Positions 17,266-26,282 of a stretch of DNA of 64,000 bases are shown in pieces (the stretch's first letter is position 1; every line of letters begins with the position of its first letter). Position numbers and translations under genes: made by a program. The notes under the pieces are model-generated. The model worked only from the letters and a program-made list of their open reading frames with translations, was not told where the DNA came from and made no database searches. Origin of the DNA: Oscillospiraceae bacterium (GTDB lineage Bacteria; Bacillota; Clostridia; Oscillospirales; Ruminococcaceae); contig JAEDHF010000001.1 of NCBI GenBank assembly GCA_016297165.1, positions 1 to 64,000 on the forward strand, read 5' to 3'.

Positions 17266-20232
17266 TTATTTCTTAAAGAGATTTAAGTCTTCGTTCTTTC
17301 TTGTGATTTCGGAGTTGATATCTCTGTTATAGGAAGAAAGAGCGTATCTCGGGTTCCAGGTGTCGTTTACAACAGCTCTGAAGGCGTTCTTTACGTGACG
17401 GGTTGTTGCGTAGGAGGCGGGGATAATAGGAATTTCTCTCGTCTCGGACATCTGTGCGGAAATCTTTTCGTATTCGGCATTGGACCAGGGGAGCTGAGCA
17501 AGAGCGTTCTTGTTAGCGGTATCGAATCTACCCATCTGACCCATCTGACCTTCGATTGTACGTCCGTAGCGGACCATAACCTCGTCGGAGGTGAACCACT
17601 TGATGAATTCCCAGGCTGCGTTTACATCCGAGCACTTCTTGAAGATTACTGCGCCTGCGGAGCTGGAGTTTGCAGCGTGTGTAATTTCGCCTGTTCTGTT
17701 ACCGTTTTCGTCGAGAACGTAGGAGCCGGGAACCTGTGTGAAGTCCCAGAGACCCTTAATTTCGGGAGCGGAAACCGTAAGCTGGTTATAGAAGGTATAG
17801 TTGTTGATTATAATAGGCATTTCGCCTGTTCTGAAACGAGTGAAGGGGTCGTAGGTCTGTTCGAAGTCATAGATTGTGTAGAAATCTGTCCACATCTTAA
17901 AGGCGTCAACAACCTCCTTCTTATCGTAGGTTGTCATTGTGAGGTCGCTGTTGTACATATTGTTGCCGGTCTGAAGTACAAGCATTGAGTAGGTGTCGCC
18001 CGATTCGAAGATTGAGCTTGAAAGGTTTGAGGTAGGCTGTACAAGACCTACGGTAAGATATGAACGCTGGAGAACGGGGATAACGTCGATAAGCTCATCC
18101 CAGGTTTCGGGAACCTTATCGATTCCGAGCTCCTCGAGAATATCCGTTCTGTAGAACATCATAGGGAAGAGCTGTGAAACAGGGAGACCGTAAACGCCGC
18201 CGTTATAGGAATAAAGGGTAGGAAGCGTTTCTGTGTATCTGCCCTTTACTACGTCCTCGTAGTCATTGAATTTCGAAACATCAACGAGGAGGTCTCTTGC
18301 CGCGCACTGTATCGGGAAGTCGCCGCCGAGGAACAGTGAAATGTCGGGACCCTTTCCTGCAAGAGTAGCTTCAAGGATAGCGCCCTGTACAAGGTTGATG
18401 CTTGCCTTTACGCCGCCGCTCTTAAGGTTAAAGTCGTTATCTACCATATCCTTTACAACGGTAGCCTGGTCACGGCCGAGGCATACCCATACGTTAAGGG
18501 ACTTTTCGGTAGTGTCGGAAAGCATTGTATAATCCTCGAAGAAAGAGCCTACGAAGGCCTGGAAGCCGAAGGCGAAGTCCTCGAAGAAGTTGCCGTTAGC
18601 TCTTCCTGCATCTTCGTGAACGGTCATAACCTCGATATAGTCCAGCTCAAGAGGCTGGTCACGGTAGTCTCTCATCCATGCGGAAACTGCGGAGATGTAG
18701 TCCTTTAATGTGCTTACCATTGAAGGAATCTTATCTCTTTCCTCACAGCATCTGTTGAGGATTACTGCAAGAGACTGGAGCGAGGAGGCTTCGGAGCCCT
18801 GTCCGAGCTTTTCGATATTTGCCTTTTCCTCGTAGAGGGTCTTTATTGCGTCCTCGAAGGTGGGGATAAGCTCGGGAATCTGGATATCAACGAGATAGTC
18901 GTTGTATTCGTCGGGGTCGGGACCCGTAATCATAAGTATTCTTCTGTAGTAGTAGTTAAGGGTATAAACGAGGTCGTCGAGACGTCTCATTACCTCGCCT
19001 ATTTCGCCGGGAACCGCTTCCATTGTGATGGTATGTGTTCCTGCAGTAAGATAGAGATAAACGTCGTTTCCTGCGTTGTCGGTAACGGTCTGTGCATACC
19101 AGTTGGGGTCATACTTAAAGGAAACTATATCGAATTCCTTATTCGGAACCTCTCCGTCGATGTAAATACGTCTGTTGGAATAGAAGCCTCTCATGGCCTT
19201 CTGTCTTGCCTTAAAGGAGAAGGTATAGTAGCCGTCCTGCGGTACTGTGAATTCCCATGTTATAGCCTGTGTAGCCTTTTTCCAGGTATCAAGACCTATG
19301 GTATTATATCTCTGCTTTGTGGGGTGGTTGGGGCTTACGAGGCTTCCCGTTCTGTCGTAGGTAGCGTAGAGAGTAGAGGAGTTCTTGAACTTGGGGGATT
19401 CTGCCTGAATAAGAATTGTATTCGAGCCGATATCGTTCTTATGGTTATCGTCATTAGGCAGTGCCGGAGTAGCCTGAAGCTCGTTCTCGGAGGGAGCGTT
19501 ATAATCGGGGAGCTCCTCATAGTTCTTAAAGGTAAGGCTCTTAAGAGCGATATTTGTTCTTATGCCCTCGATAGTAAGAGTATGGCTTCCCTTTTCGAGA
19601 TAGAATATGTAGGGGTCGTTAAAAAGACCTTCCTTATCCTTTAAGGGATATGTTACCCACATATCAAGCTCAACCTGTGTGGGCTTAAGCTCGTTATCCT
19701 TACTGTCCTTCTTTATTTCGGAAGCGTCCTTCCAGTATCTGTCGAGGCTTATATCGTTGCAGGCGGTAAAGGGATATTCCCCGTCTAAACGAAGTCCGAT
19801 ATCAACAGTAGTGCTTGCACCCGAAATAGTATAATAGAGAAGCTCGAGATTGTATAAACCCGCTTCCTCTACCTCGAAGTCGTAGGTTACATTACCTCTG
19901 TTGTTTGTCCAGACGAAGCAATCCGTCTTTCCCTCATAATCGGTAATTTCATATACGGGCTCGATACCCTCTATGCCCTTACTTGTTACGCCGTCCTTAG
20001 CCTCAATTACAATTTCCTTACGGGGATGATTCTTAGAACCGTGCTTTTCGAAGTAAGCGCTGTAGGTTGCGTCTCGATTACCGGTATTCATGATATTGGT
20101 AATAGTCGAAACCTCTTCCTCGATTTTTTCGTCCTTCTCCGCCTCTTCTGCGTAAACCGCAATCGGCTGCGCTGTGAGGACTATGGCTGTCGTAAGAATT
20201 AAAGCTAACGTTTTTTTCCTGCTGCTGCCCAA
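17266..20232 (-). CDS. Very large extracellular solute-binding protein with N-terminal carbohydrate-binding-like domains
   Basis: I start at the TTG that gives MGSSRKKTLALIL, 6 nt after GGTGGAG; the upstream GTG abuts its site with no spacing. The 988-residue product is about twice the usual length. A signal peptide ends near VYA-EE with no lipobox. Two beta-sandwich segments follow (around residues 60-240 and 265-430, e.g. YDFEVEEAGLYNLELLYYTI and ITWEFTVPQDGYYTFSFKAR), resembling galactose-binding/CBM folds. A helical linker leads to a type 1 binding domain (from KSLNVWVCLGRDQATVVKDM to the end). Without a lipid anchor, retention at the membrane may come from partners. The ligand is probably a glycan. 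Confidence 0.88.
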   Translation of the reverse strand: MGSSRKKTLALILTTAIVLTAQPIAVYAEEAEKDEKIEEEVSTITNIMNTGNRDATYSAYFEKHGSKNHPRKEIVIEAKDGVTSKGIEGIEPVYEITDYEGKTDCFVWTNNRGNVTYDFEVEEAGLYNLELLYYTISGASTTVDIGLRLDGEYPFTACNDISLDRYWKDASEIKKDSKDNELKPTQVELDMWVTYPLKDKEGLFNDPYIFYLEKGSHTLTIEGIRTNIALKSLTFKNYEELPDYNAPSENELQATPALPNDDNHKNDIGSNTILIQAESPKFKNSSTLYATYDRTGSLVSPNHPTKQRYNTIGLDTWKKATQAITWEFTVPQDGYYTFSFKARQKAMRGFYSNRRIYIDGEVPNKEFDIVSFKYDPNWYAQTVTDNAGNDVYLYLTAGTHTITMEAVPGEIGEVMRRLDDLVYTLNYYYRRILMITGPDPDEYNDYLVDIQIPELIPTFEDAIKTLYEEKANIEKLGQGSEASSLQSLAVILNRCCEERDKIPSMVSTLKDYISAVSAWMRDYRDQPLELDYIEVMTVHEDAGRANGNFFEDFAFGFQAFVGSFFEDYTMLSDTTEKSLNVWVCLGRDQATVVKDMVDNDFNLKSGGVKASINLVQGAILEATLAGKGPDISLFLGGDFPIQCAARDLLVDVSKFNDYEDVVKGRYTETLPTLYSYNGGVYGLPVSQLFPMMFYRTDILEELGIDKVPETWDELIDVIPVLQRSYLTVGLVQPTSNLSSSIFESGDTYSMLVLQTGNNMYNSDLTMTTYDKKEVVDAFKMWTDFYTIYDFEQTYDPFTRFRTGEMPIIINNYTFYNQLTVSAPEIKGLWDFTQVPGSYVLDENGNRTGEITHAANSSSAGAVIFKKCSDVNAAWEFIKWFTSDEVMVRYGRTIEGQMGQMGRFDTANKNALAQLPWSNAEYEKISAQMSETREIPIIPASYATTRHVKNAFRAVVNDTWNPRYALSSYNRDINSEITRKNEDLNLFKK

Positions 20233-20278
20233 AATAAGCTCCACCTTTCCTTAATAAAGCGTTATTGTTAAAAGGCAA

Positions 20279-21214
20279 TTACTGCCTGTAAATAGAAATT
20301 TTATCCTCCTCGAGTTCCACTCTTACCCTGTCGCCGCCCTTAATACCGAGCTTTTCGAGGTAATCCTTGGGAATCTGGAGTCTGCCTGCCCTGTCGAGAA
20401 GGATAAGCTCCTCGTGGCTTCCCTCCTGAACCGCCGAAATTTCGGCTTTTCGGAGCTCGCCGAGCTCTTCGAAGGACAGGTCCGATAAATCCGCTTTTCT
20501 GCGGATAAATTCGCTTGATGTTTTTCCGTCTCTGATTGAGACTACCCTGTCTATTGATTTCGACAGGTTTGTATCGTGTGTTACTATTATAATAGTAACG
20601 CCCGTTTCTCTGTTAAGCCGCTTAAAGACCTCTAAAACGTTGTTTGCGGTTTTTGTGTCAACTGCGCCGGTGGGCTCGTCTGCCAAAAGAAGCTTCGGAT
20701 TGTTACAGAGGGCTATTGCGATAGCGACTCTCTGCTGCTCGCCGCCGGACATCTGCCCCGGGAGGGAATTTTTCCTTTCGGAAAGCCCTACCATGTCGAG
20801 AAGCTCCTCTGCCCTTTTCCGTCGGTTATTGTAGCCGCTTAGCATCATGGGCATTTCCACGTTTTCGAGGGCGGTAAGATAGGGTATAAGGTTCCGTGCG
20901 TTATTCTGCCACACGAAGCCTACCGTTTTTCGCTTATACTCGATAAAATCCTTATCGGTAAACTTAAGCATATCCTTTCCGTCAACGAAAAGGCTGCCTG
21001 CCGAGGGTCGGTCGAGACCGCCGAGCATATTCAGAAGAGTAGATTTTCCCGAGCCCGAGGCTCCTACGATTCCCATAAGCTCTCCGCGCTCAACGGTAAG
21101 GTCAAGCCCCTGAAGAGCCATAACCTCAACGTCCTTCGACTTATAGATTTTTACTAAATTTTCGCATCTCACCATTACGTTTTCGGGAGGTGCAAGAAGT
21201 ATTTTCTTAGGCAT
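20279..21214 (-). CDS. LolD/MacB-type ABC ATPase fused to a C-terminal AbrB-like domain
   Basis: A 311-residue protein. Residues 14-235 are an ABC ATPase: Walker A GASGSGKST, signature MSGGEQQRV, Walker B LLLADEPTGAVD and switch THD. The last ~40 residues (LDRAGRLQIPKDYLEKLGIK, then GGDRVRVELEEDKISIYRQ) match the SpoVT/AbrB swapped-hairpin fold. That fold usually binds DNA but can also act as a dimerisation domain. The start follows AGGAGAG by 5 nt. It lies 12 nt after the other ATPase. MacB-type ATPases usually serve FtsX-like permeases, absent here. Confidence 0.9.
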   Translation of the reverse strand: MPKKILLAPPENVMVRCENLVKIYKSKDVEVMALQGLDLTVERGELMGIVGASGSGKSTLLNMLGGLDRPSAGSLFVDGKDMLKFTDKDFIEYKRKTVGFVWQNNARNLIPYLTALENVEMPMMLSGYNNRRKRAEELLDMVGLSERKNSLPGQMSGGEQQRVAIAIALCNNPKLLLADEPTGAVDTKTANNVLEVFKRLNRETGVTIIIVTHDTNLSKSIDRVVSIRDGKTSSEFIRRKADLSDLSFEELGELRKAEISAVQEGSHEELILLDRAGRLQIPKDYLEKLGIKGGDRVRVELEEDKISIYRQ

Positions 21215-21226
21215 TACACTCTCCTG

Positions 21227-21928
21227 TTATGATGATATGCTGTTTCTTTTTACGTCGGTTATTTCCCCGTCCTCTAAGGTATATACAAGATCCGCAAGCT
21301 CCATCATAGCCTCATCGTGGGTCGTCATCACGACGGTTATACCGTCGTCTCTTACGAGCTCCCTGAAAAGCCTTACTACTGCGGTACCGGTAGCGGTATC
21401 AAGAGCCGCCGTAGGCTCGTCGGCGAAGATTACCGAGGGCTTATGCGCAACAGCTCTGGCTATTGCTACTCTCTGCTGCTCGCCGCCGGACAATTCTCCG
21501 GGTCTATGGTGCATTCTCTTGGCAAGTCCTACTCTTGCGAGACATTCCTTAGCCCGCTCCGACCTTTTCGAAATCGGGTATCCCGAAAGCCTTAAGGAAA
21601 ATTCAACATTTTCGAAGGCTGTCATTGTGGAAATAAGGGCTACCGACTGAAAAACAAAGGAAAAATCCTTTCTGCGGAGCTTATCCCGCTGTGAATCGGA
21701 AAGCCCGTCTATTGACTTTTCGTTAAAGTAAACGTTTCCGCTGCTTTGCCTGTCGAGCGCTCCGAGAATATTTATGAGGGTGGTCTTACCCGAACCGGAG
21801 CGTCCTCTTAAGCATACCAGCTCTCCCTCGTTGACTTCAAGATTAACGTCCTTTAAGGCATATACGGTACTTCCGTCGCCAATCTTAAACTCACGGGTGA
21901 TATGCTCTGCCTTTAAAATATTTTTCAT
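21227..21928 (-). CDS. LolD/MacB-type ABC ATPase
   Basis: I start at MKNILKAEHI, behind GGGAAGA, trimming 11 upstream residues. The 233-residue ATPase has Walker A GRSGSGKTT, signature LSGGEQQRV, Walker B VIFADEPTAALD and switch THDE. It lacks the C-terminal regulatory domain of MalK/MsmX. It is the first gene of the long operon, about 120 nt downstream of the predicted transcript start. Together with the next ATPase it may form a heterodimer driving the operon's permeases. Confidence 0.9.
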   Translation of the reverse strand: MKNILKAEHITREFKIGDGSTVYALKDVNLEVNEGELVCLRGRSGSGKTTLINILGALDRQSSGNVYFNEKSIDGLSDSQRDKLRRKDFSFVFQSVALISTMTAFENVEFSLRLSGYPISKRSERAKECLARVGLAKRMHHRPGELSGGEQQRVAIARAVAHKPSVIFADEPTAALDTATGTAVVRLFRELVRDDGITVVMTTHDEAMMELADLVYTLEDGEITDVKRNSISS

Positions 21929-22343
21929 AAATCTTCCCGTTGCTTTTCCTGTGCATTTCACTTTAAGGGATTACCATTGAAATATGGGCAGTAACCACGT
22001 TTATTCACAGAATTATACAAAAGAGCGCAGTTTTCCCTATACTATTTCCAACATATTATATCAAAAAAAGGGCTTCTTGTCAATATAAATAAAAGACATT
22101 ATAGTCCCGGGAGCTATTATGGTTAAATAGCCAAATCACCGGGACTTATTCATTATATATGAGTTTTTGCTAAATAAATATGCATATATTGTTGTTTATA
22201 TTATATTATTATACAATATATAGTTTAGCTAATAAAGTCATAATGTAATCGTTTTACATCGGTTAAGTAAAATTGTATAAATTAAGGCTTATATTTTCTA
22301 TATATTGCATAACAGCTATTTTAACTTTTACCATTAAATTGCC
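21929..22343. other. AT-rich intergenic leader and spacer, no gene
   Basis: The 5' untranslated region of the ABC operon (about 120 nt) comes first, then its promoter. A two-tier stem at 22103-22146 follows (outer AGTCCCGG/CCGGGACT, inner GCTATT/AATAGC) without a T tract. About 190 bp of very AT-rich sequence ends at the patatin gene. I see no further structure there. Confidence 0.6.
22055..22083 (-). promoter_or_regulatory. Consensus promoter of the 13.5-kb ABC operon
   Basis: TTGACA (22083-22078) and TATAAT (22060-22055) are perfect and spaced by 17 bp on the minus strand. No other promoter of this quality was seen before the terminator at 8396-8424, so the ten genes are probably one transcript. 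Confidence 0.85.
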
Positions 22344-23198
22344 TTAGTTTTCGATAAACTCCCTTATTTTATGAAGCTCAGAAAGGGTATTCTTAAACCC
22401 CTCCTTATAAAAGGGCACAAGTATTTCGGGGCGGCGCTCCGTCCTTTTAATACCGTGGGTATCGGAAGGAGCGATTATATAAGCCTTTCCCTGTTTCTCA
22501 AGCTCATATAACTCCGAAAGCTGTCTGTTATACATTTCATGCCTTACCGAAAGCTTTTTCGCTATCATGGGATATTTCGGGTAAAGGAGCTTAACAAGCC
22601 CCGTTATCTTCTCGGGCTTTTTAACGAAGCCCCGTGGTCTTGTGAGCATTACTATTACCTTATCGCATTTTCCCTCTTCCATAGCGTACTTAAAAGGGAT
22701 AGAATCGGTAATGCCGCCGTCCATATAAAGCTCGCCGTTAATTTCTACGGGACTGAAAAGAATGGGGAGGGCACAGGAGCCTACTAAAACCTTCCATTTT
22801 CTGTCCTTCCCCGAAACACGCATATATTCCGTCTCACCCGTTCTGATATTTGTAAGGGCGCCGAAAGCGTTTTCGCCGTTTTTTATATACTCATCAAAAT
22901 CGAAGGGCACAAGAGTATCGGGAATATCCCCGAAAACGAAATCTATATTATAATAGGAACGGTTTTTCCTGTTAAGAAGATGCTTCGCCCCCATATATCT
23001 CTTATCGGCCATATACTTTTCCGCAATTTCAAGGTTTCTTCCCTTCTGCCTTGAAATATAGGAAACTCCGTAGGAAATTCCTGCCGAGGTACCCGCTACA
23101 TAGTCGAGAAGAATACCGCCGTCCAAAAGGGCGTCAAGAACGCCGCAGCTGTATATGGTACGGCTTGCGCCGCCCTCAAGAACAATTCCTGTTTTCAT
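22344..23198 (-). CDS. Patatin-like phospholipase
   Basis: A 284-residue soluble protein with the patatin hallmarks: oxyanion stretch VLEGGASRTIYSCG, nucleophile elbow GTSAG and catalytic Asp in DGGITDSIP. The Ser-Asp dyad is complete, so it should be an active lipid acyl hydrolase. The spacing resembles the bacterial RssA/YjjU branch. The ATG follows AAGAGG by 6 nt. Its promoter is not obvious; it probably shares transcription with the radical SAM gene 12 nt upstream. Confidence 0.9.
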   Translation of the reverse strand: MKTGIVLEGGASRTIYSCGVLDALLDGGILLDYVAGTSAGISYGVSYISRQKGRNLEIAEKYMADKRYMGAKHLLNRKNRSYYNIDFVFGDIPDTLVPFDFDEYIKNGENAFGALTNIRTGETEYMRVSGKDRKWKVLVGSCALPILFSPVEINGELYMDGGITDSIPFKYAMEEGKCDKVIVMLTRPRGFVKKPEKITGLVKLLYPKYPMIAKKLSVRHEMYNRQLSELYELEKQGKAYIIAPSDTHGIKRTERRPEILVPFYKEGFKNTLSELHKIREFIEN

Positions 23199-23210
23199 AG
23201 TTTACCTCTT

Positions 23211-24077
23211 TTAAAAATCGGGGGTCATATCGAGTGTATCGCAACCCTTTTGCTGTGTAAAGCCCTCAAGCCCCAGCTCGGCGCACCTCTCCACTACCTT
23301 ATCATATTCAAAAGTAGTAAGCTTTCTGTTTATTTCGGGGAAGTTAACCGCCCCGTAACAAGGTGTGTATTGCCGCATTACGCTTACAAGTGGCGTATTT
23401 TCGGGAAAGGTATCCTTAACCCATTCCATAAGCCTTATACTATCCTTATAGCCCTTAGGGAGAACGAGATGACGGATAATAACGCCCTTTTCCATAATTC
23501 CGTTATTTATAATGACCTTCGGCTGCTGCTTTACCATTTCCATAATAGCAAGAGAAGCTTTTTCGAAATAATCTACTGCCCCGGAATATTTTTCCGAAAG
23601 CTCGCTGCTATGATATTTTAAATCGGGCAGGTAGATATCAACGAGCCCCTTAAGCCTTTTAAGGGATTCGACGCTTTCGTATCCGCCGCAGTTATACACA
23701 ACGGGGATAGTAAGCCTATCCTTTATTTCCTCGAGAACCGACGCGATAATATCCGAATAATGGGTAGCGGTAACGAAATTTATATTATGTACGCCCTTAT
23801 CCTGTAAGGAAAAAATAATATCTTTAAGCTTTTCCCCGGAAATATATTCTCCCTTTAAGTCGTGGCTTATAGGGTAATTCTGGCAGAATACACAGCGAAG
23901 ATTACAGCCCGAAAGGAAAATTGCTCCGCTTCCCCTTGTTCCCGTTATAACGGGCTCTTCCCCGTAATGTACCATATATTTCGCTAATTTAAGCTTACTG
24001 CCCGTTTTACAGTAGCCCACAGTTTTAGTTCTGTCAACTCCGCATTTTCTCGGACAAAGCTCACAACAGGTCGTCAC
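23211..24077 (-). CDS. Radical SAM protein, pyruvate-formate-lyase-activase-like
   Basis: I choose the GTG start giving TTCCELCPRKCGVDR, 10 nt after AAGGAG; a TTG three codons earlier sits on the site itself. About 289 residues. The radical SAM cluster motif is CNLRCVFCQ, and an extra Cys-rich N-terminus (CCELCPRKCG plus GYC) may hold another metal site. The body follows the PflA-like family (NFVTATHYSD, VYNCGGYES, DIYLPDLKYH). Family members activate glycyl-radical enzymes or modify peptides; the substrate here is unknown. It overlaps the 3' end of the unknown gene upstream by 17 nt. Confidence 0.88.
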   Translation of the reverse strand: MTTCCELCPRKCGVDRTKTVGYCKTGSKLKLAKYMVHYGEEPVITGTRGSGAIFLSGCNLRCVFCQNYPISHDLKGEYISGEKLKDIIFSLQDKGVHNINFVTATHYSDIIASVLEEIKDRLTIPVVYNCGGYESVESLKRLKGLVDIYLPDLKYHSSELSEKYSGAVDYFEKASLAIMEMVKQQPKVIINNGIMEKGVIIRHLVLPKGYKDSIRLMEWVKDTFPENTPLVSVMRQYTPCYGAVNFPEINRKLTTFEYDKVVERCAELGLEGFTQQKGCDTLDMTPDF

Positions 24078-25296
24078 CCTTTTCAAACTCCTTTAAAAAA
24101 TTATCTGCCGCCTCGAAATAGTATAGGATTTCCTCTCTGTAGGTCTTGCTGTTTCTGTACTTTTTAACGTCAAGCTCCGAAAGCCGGTAACAGAATACTG
24201 CCACCGAGGAAAAACCCTTTAAGGCGATAAGCCTGTTGGTATATTTCCAGTAGCTGTCGATAAGGCGGCTCTTCATATACTTTTTTATCTCCCCGTTAAG
24301 GGAAAAAAGGCTCTCACAGGTTGACGCCAGGGAGGCTACGGCGTAATAGATACTGTAATTATTCATAATCTCCGAGAGGTTAAGAATATCCGCCTTAGGG
24401 ATTTTCGCCTCCGTAAGCCCTATTATCATACTTACGAACATATTCGCAATTTCAACGCCGTTTCCGTTATTTATTATGCCGATAAGGTCGCTGGCGGCTT
24501 TTGAAATAAGCTCGTCCTTTTCTCTCGAATTGGGCAGGAACACAGTATCCGAGCCGTAAAGGTCCTCTAAGGTAAGTCCCATATAGGAAATAGCGTAAAG
24601 TGCAGTAAAATTCAGTCTCAGCCTTGTTTGTGACAAATCCGCAAAGGTATAGACCTTTCTTTTTACGAGCATTCTGTTTATCTCGTCTATGGTCGCAGGA
24701 CGGTTATTAAGTCTTAATCTGCTGCTGAAGCGGCGGAAATTATATTTATCGATAAGCTCCTTATTATCGAGAGCCTTTTTCATTGAAAGCTTAAGAGCCG
24801 CAATTCTTACGGTTTCACATATATTTTCCGCCTCGTCGTTAAGACCCTTATCCTTTATATAGTTTTTCTCTGATTTTCTGTTAATCCTTGCGTTTAATTT
24901 ACTGTAGTCATATCCCGAATCAATAATACTAAGGCTAAGGAAAACCGGCTCTCCAACGATTATTTCCCCGTTATAGCCCTCTATTTTTAAAAGCTTTACT
25001 GTTTCGCCCTTATAAAGCCGTCTTATTATATGTGCAAGTCCTAAAAGCTCTCTTTCTCTCTCGCTGTAACGGTAGAGGTATTTTTTCATACAGTCGCACA
25101 GGGGCTTTTCTCCGAAAAAGATAAGGTCGTAGATATCGAAGCCTGCCTTTTCGGCTAAAGCCCCGGTTTCCTTTCCGAAAATAAAGGGCTTCGTCTTATA
25201 GAGCCATTCACAGCACTTTTTATCGAAGAGTATATTTTTTGGTGAGAAAAAAAGGGATATAATGGGCTTTGGTATTTCTGTAAGCGTTATTTTCAT
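24061..25296 (-). CDS. Unknown cytoplasmic protein (411 aa)
   Basis: I start at MKITLTEIPKP because the upstream extension would translate the TTTCTTG palindrome. No signal peptide or membrane helix is seen. The protein is helical and rich in Lys, Leu and Tyr, with a segment RNSKTYREEILYYFEAADNF at the C-terminus. A middle stretch (MLVKRKVYTFADLSQTRLRL, then ALYAISYMGLTLEDLYGSD) resembles a helix-turn-helix but is not convincing. It lies between rsmI and the radical SAM gene, overlapping the latter. I do not recognise a family. Confidence 0.7.
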   Translation of the reverse strand: MKITLTEIPKPIISLFFSPKNILFDKKCCEWLYKTKPFIFGKETGALAEKAGFDIYDLIFFGEKPLCDCMKKYLYRYSERERELLGLAHIIRRLYKGETVKLLKIEGYNGEIIVGEPVFLSLSIIDSGYDYSKLNARINRKSEKNYIKDKGLNDEAENICETVRIAALKLSMKKALDNKELIDKYNFRRFSSRLRLNNRPATIDEINRMLVKRKVYTFADLSQTRLRLNFTALYAISYMGLTLEDLYGSDTVFLPNSREKDELISKAASDLIGIINNGNGVEIANMFVSMIIGLTEAKIPKADILNLSEIMNNYSIYYAVASLASTCESLFSLNGEIKKYMKSRLIDSYWKYTNRLIALKGFSSVAVFCYRLSELDVKKYRNSKTYREEILYYFEAADNFLKEFEKGDDLL

Positions 25297-25318
25297 TTTT
25301 TCTTTTATCCCTTCTTTG

Positions 25319-25346
25319 ATTCTTTCTTGTCGATACAAGAAAGAAT
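25319..25346. repeat. TTTCTTG palindrome downstream of rsmI
   Basis: Perfect 12-bp arms ATTCTTTCTTGT / ACAAGAAAGAAT around CGAT. It lies just after the rsmI stop codon. An identical copy in the same orientation is upstream of rsmI at 26203-26230. Confidence 0.85.
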
Positions 25347-25349
25347 ACC

Positions 25350-26177
25350 TCATTCTTTTAGCAAACCGCTATAAATCTCGCTTTTAGAAAACTTCGTTTT
25401 CTTAGCGATTTCTTTGGCTGCGTCGGAAGCCTTTACTCCGTCGGAGATAAGCTTTTGCGCCATGGCTACTGCCATATCGAGAGTAATTTCATCAGAAGCT
25501 TCCTCTTCGGCGGCACCCTCAATAACCAGCACATACTCGCCCTTAGGCGGCTTATTCTCATAGTAGGCTATCATATCGGAGATTTTTCCTCTTAAAACCT
25601 CCTCGTGAATTTTCGTAAGCTCACGGCAAAGGGCAATTTTCCTGTCACCGAAGGCGTCAAGCATATCCTTTAAGGTATAGATAAGCTTATGGGGCGCTTC
25701 GTAGAAAATAAGGGTACGCTTAAAGCTCTTTACCTCTTCGAGATGAGCCCGACGCTGTTTATTTGTAACGCTTAAAAAGCCCTCGAAGGAAAAACGTGCA
25801 GTAGGCAGTCCCGAAATTGCAAGCGCCGACATAGCGGCGGTCGGCGAAGGCACAACGTTTATTTCAATGCCACGTTCTGCACATAAACGTACCAGATCCT
25901 CGCCGGGGTCGGAAATACAGGGCATACCTGCGTCGGTAACAATAGCGCAGCTTTCCCCGTTTTCAATTCTTCCTAAAATATACTCGCCCTTTTCCCTTAT
26001 GTTGTGCTCATAATAGCTCACAAGAGGCTTCTGTATCCCGAAATGGGTCAACAGCTTAAGGGTTACTCTCGTATCCTCCGCCGCTATAAAGTCAACATTC
26101 TTAAGTGTATCTATTGCTCTTGGACTAAAATCCGAGAGGTTTCCTATGGGAGTACCTACTACATAAAGTTTACTCAT
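25350..26177 (-). CDS. rsmI: 16S rRNA (cytidine(1402)-2'-O)-methyltransferase RsmI
   Basis: The 275-residue enzyme starts at MSKLYVVGTPIGNL, 6 nt after AAGGAAG; the longer reading would run through a palindrome. Family motifs are YVVGTPIGNLSD, the SAM-site segment AIVTDAGMPCISDPGEDLV, and SFEGFLS. RsmI methylates C1402 in the decoding centre of the ribosome. The gene is bracketed by two same-orientation palindromes and has its own promoter at 26247-26275. Confidence 0.95.
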   Translation of the reverse strand: MSKLYVVGTPIGNLSDFSPRAIDTLKNVDFIAAEDTRVTLKLLTHFGIQKPLVSYYEHNIREKGEYILGRIENGESCAIVTDAGMPCISDPGEDLVRLCAERGIEINVVPSPTAAMSALAISGLPTARFSFEGFLSVTNKQRRAHLEEVKSFKRTLIFYEAPHKLIYTLKDMLDAFGDRKIALCRELTKIHEEVLRGKISDMIAYYENKPPKGEYVLVIEGAAEEEASDEITLDMAVAMAQKLISDGVKASDAAKEIAKKTKFSKSEIYSGLLKE

Positions 26178-26202
26178 AAAACTTCCTTTTTGTTTTTTTA
26201 TT

Positions 26203-26230
26203 ATTCTTTCTTGTCGATACAAGAAAGAAC
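26203..26230. repeat. TTTCTTG palindrome upstream of rsmI
   Basis: ATTCTTTCTTGT-CGAT-ACAAGAAAGAAC lies between the rsmI promoter and its ribosome binding site, so it would be in the rsmI leader RNA as a hairpin. Confidence 0.85.
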
Positions 26231-26246
26231 ATCAGAAACCACTACA

Positions 26247-26275
26247 ATTTTACCACATCTGTTCATATTTTTCAA
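26247..26275 (-). promoter_or_regulatory. Putative rsmI promoter
   Basis: TTGAAA (26275-26270) and TAAAAT (26252-26247) are 17 bp apart on the minus strand, about 70 bp before the rsmI ATG. Confidence 0.6.
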
Positions 26276-26282
26276 CCCATAT

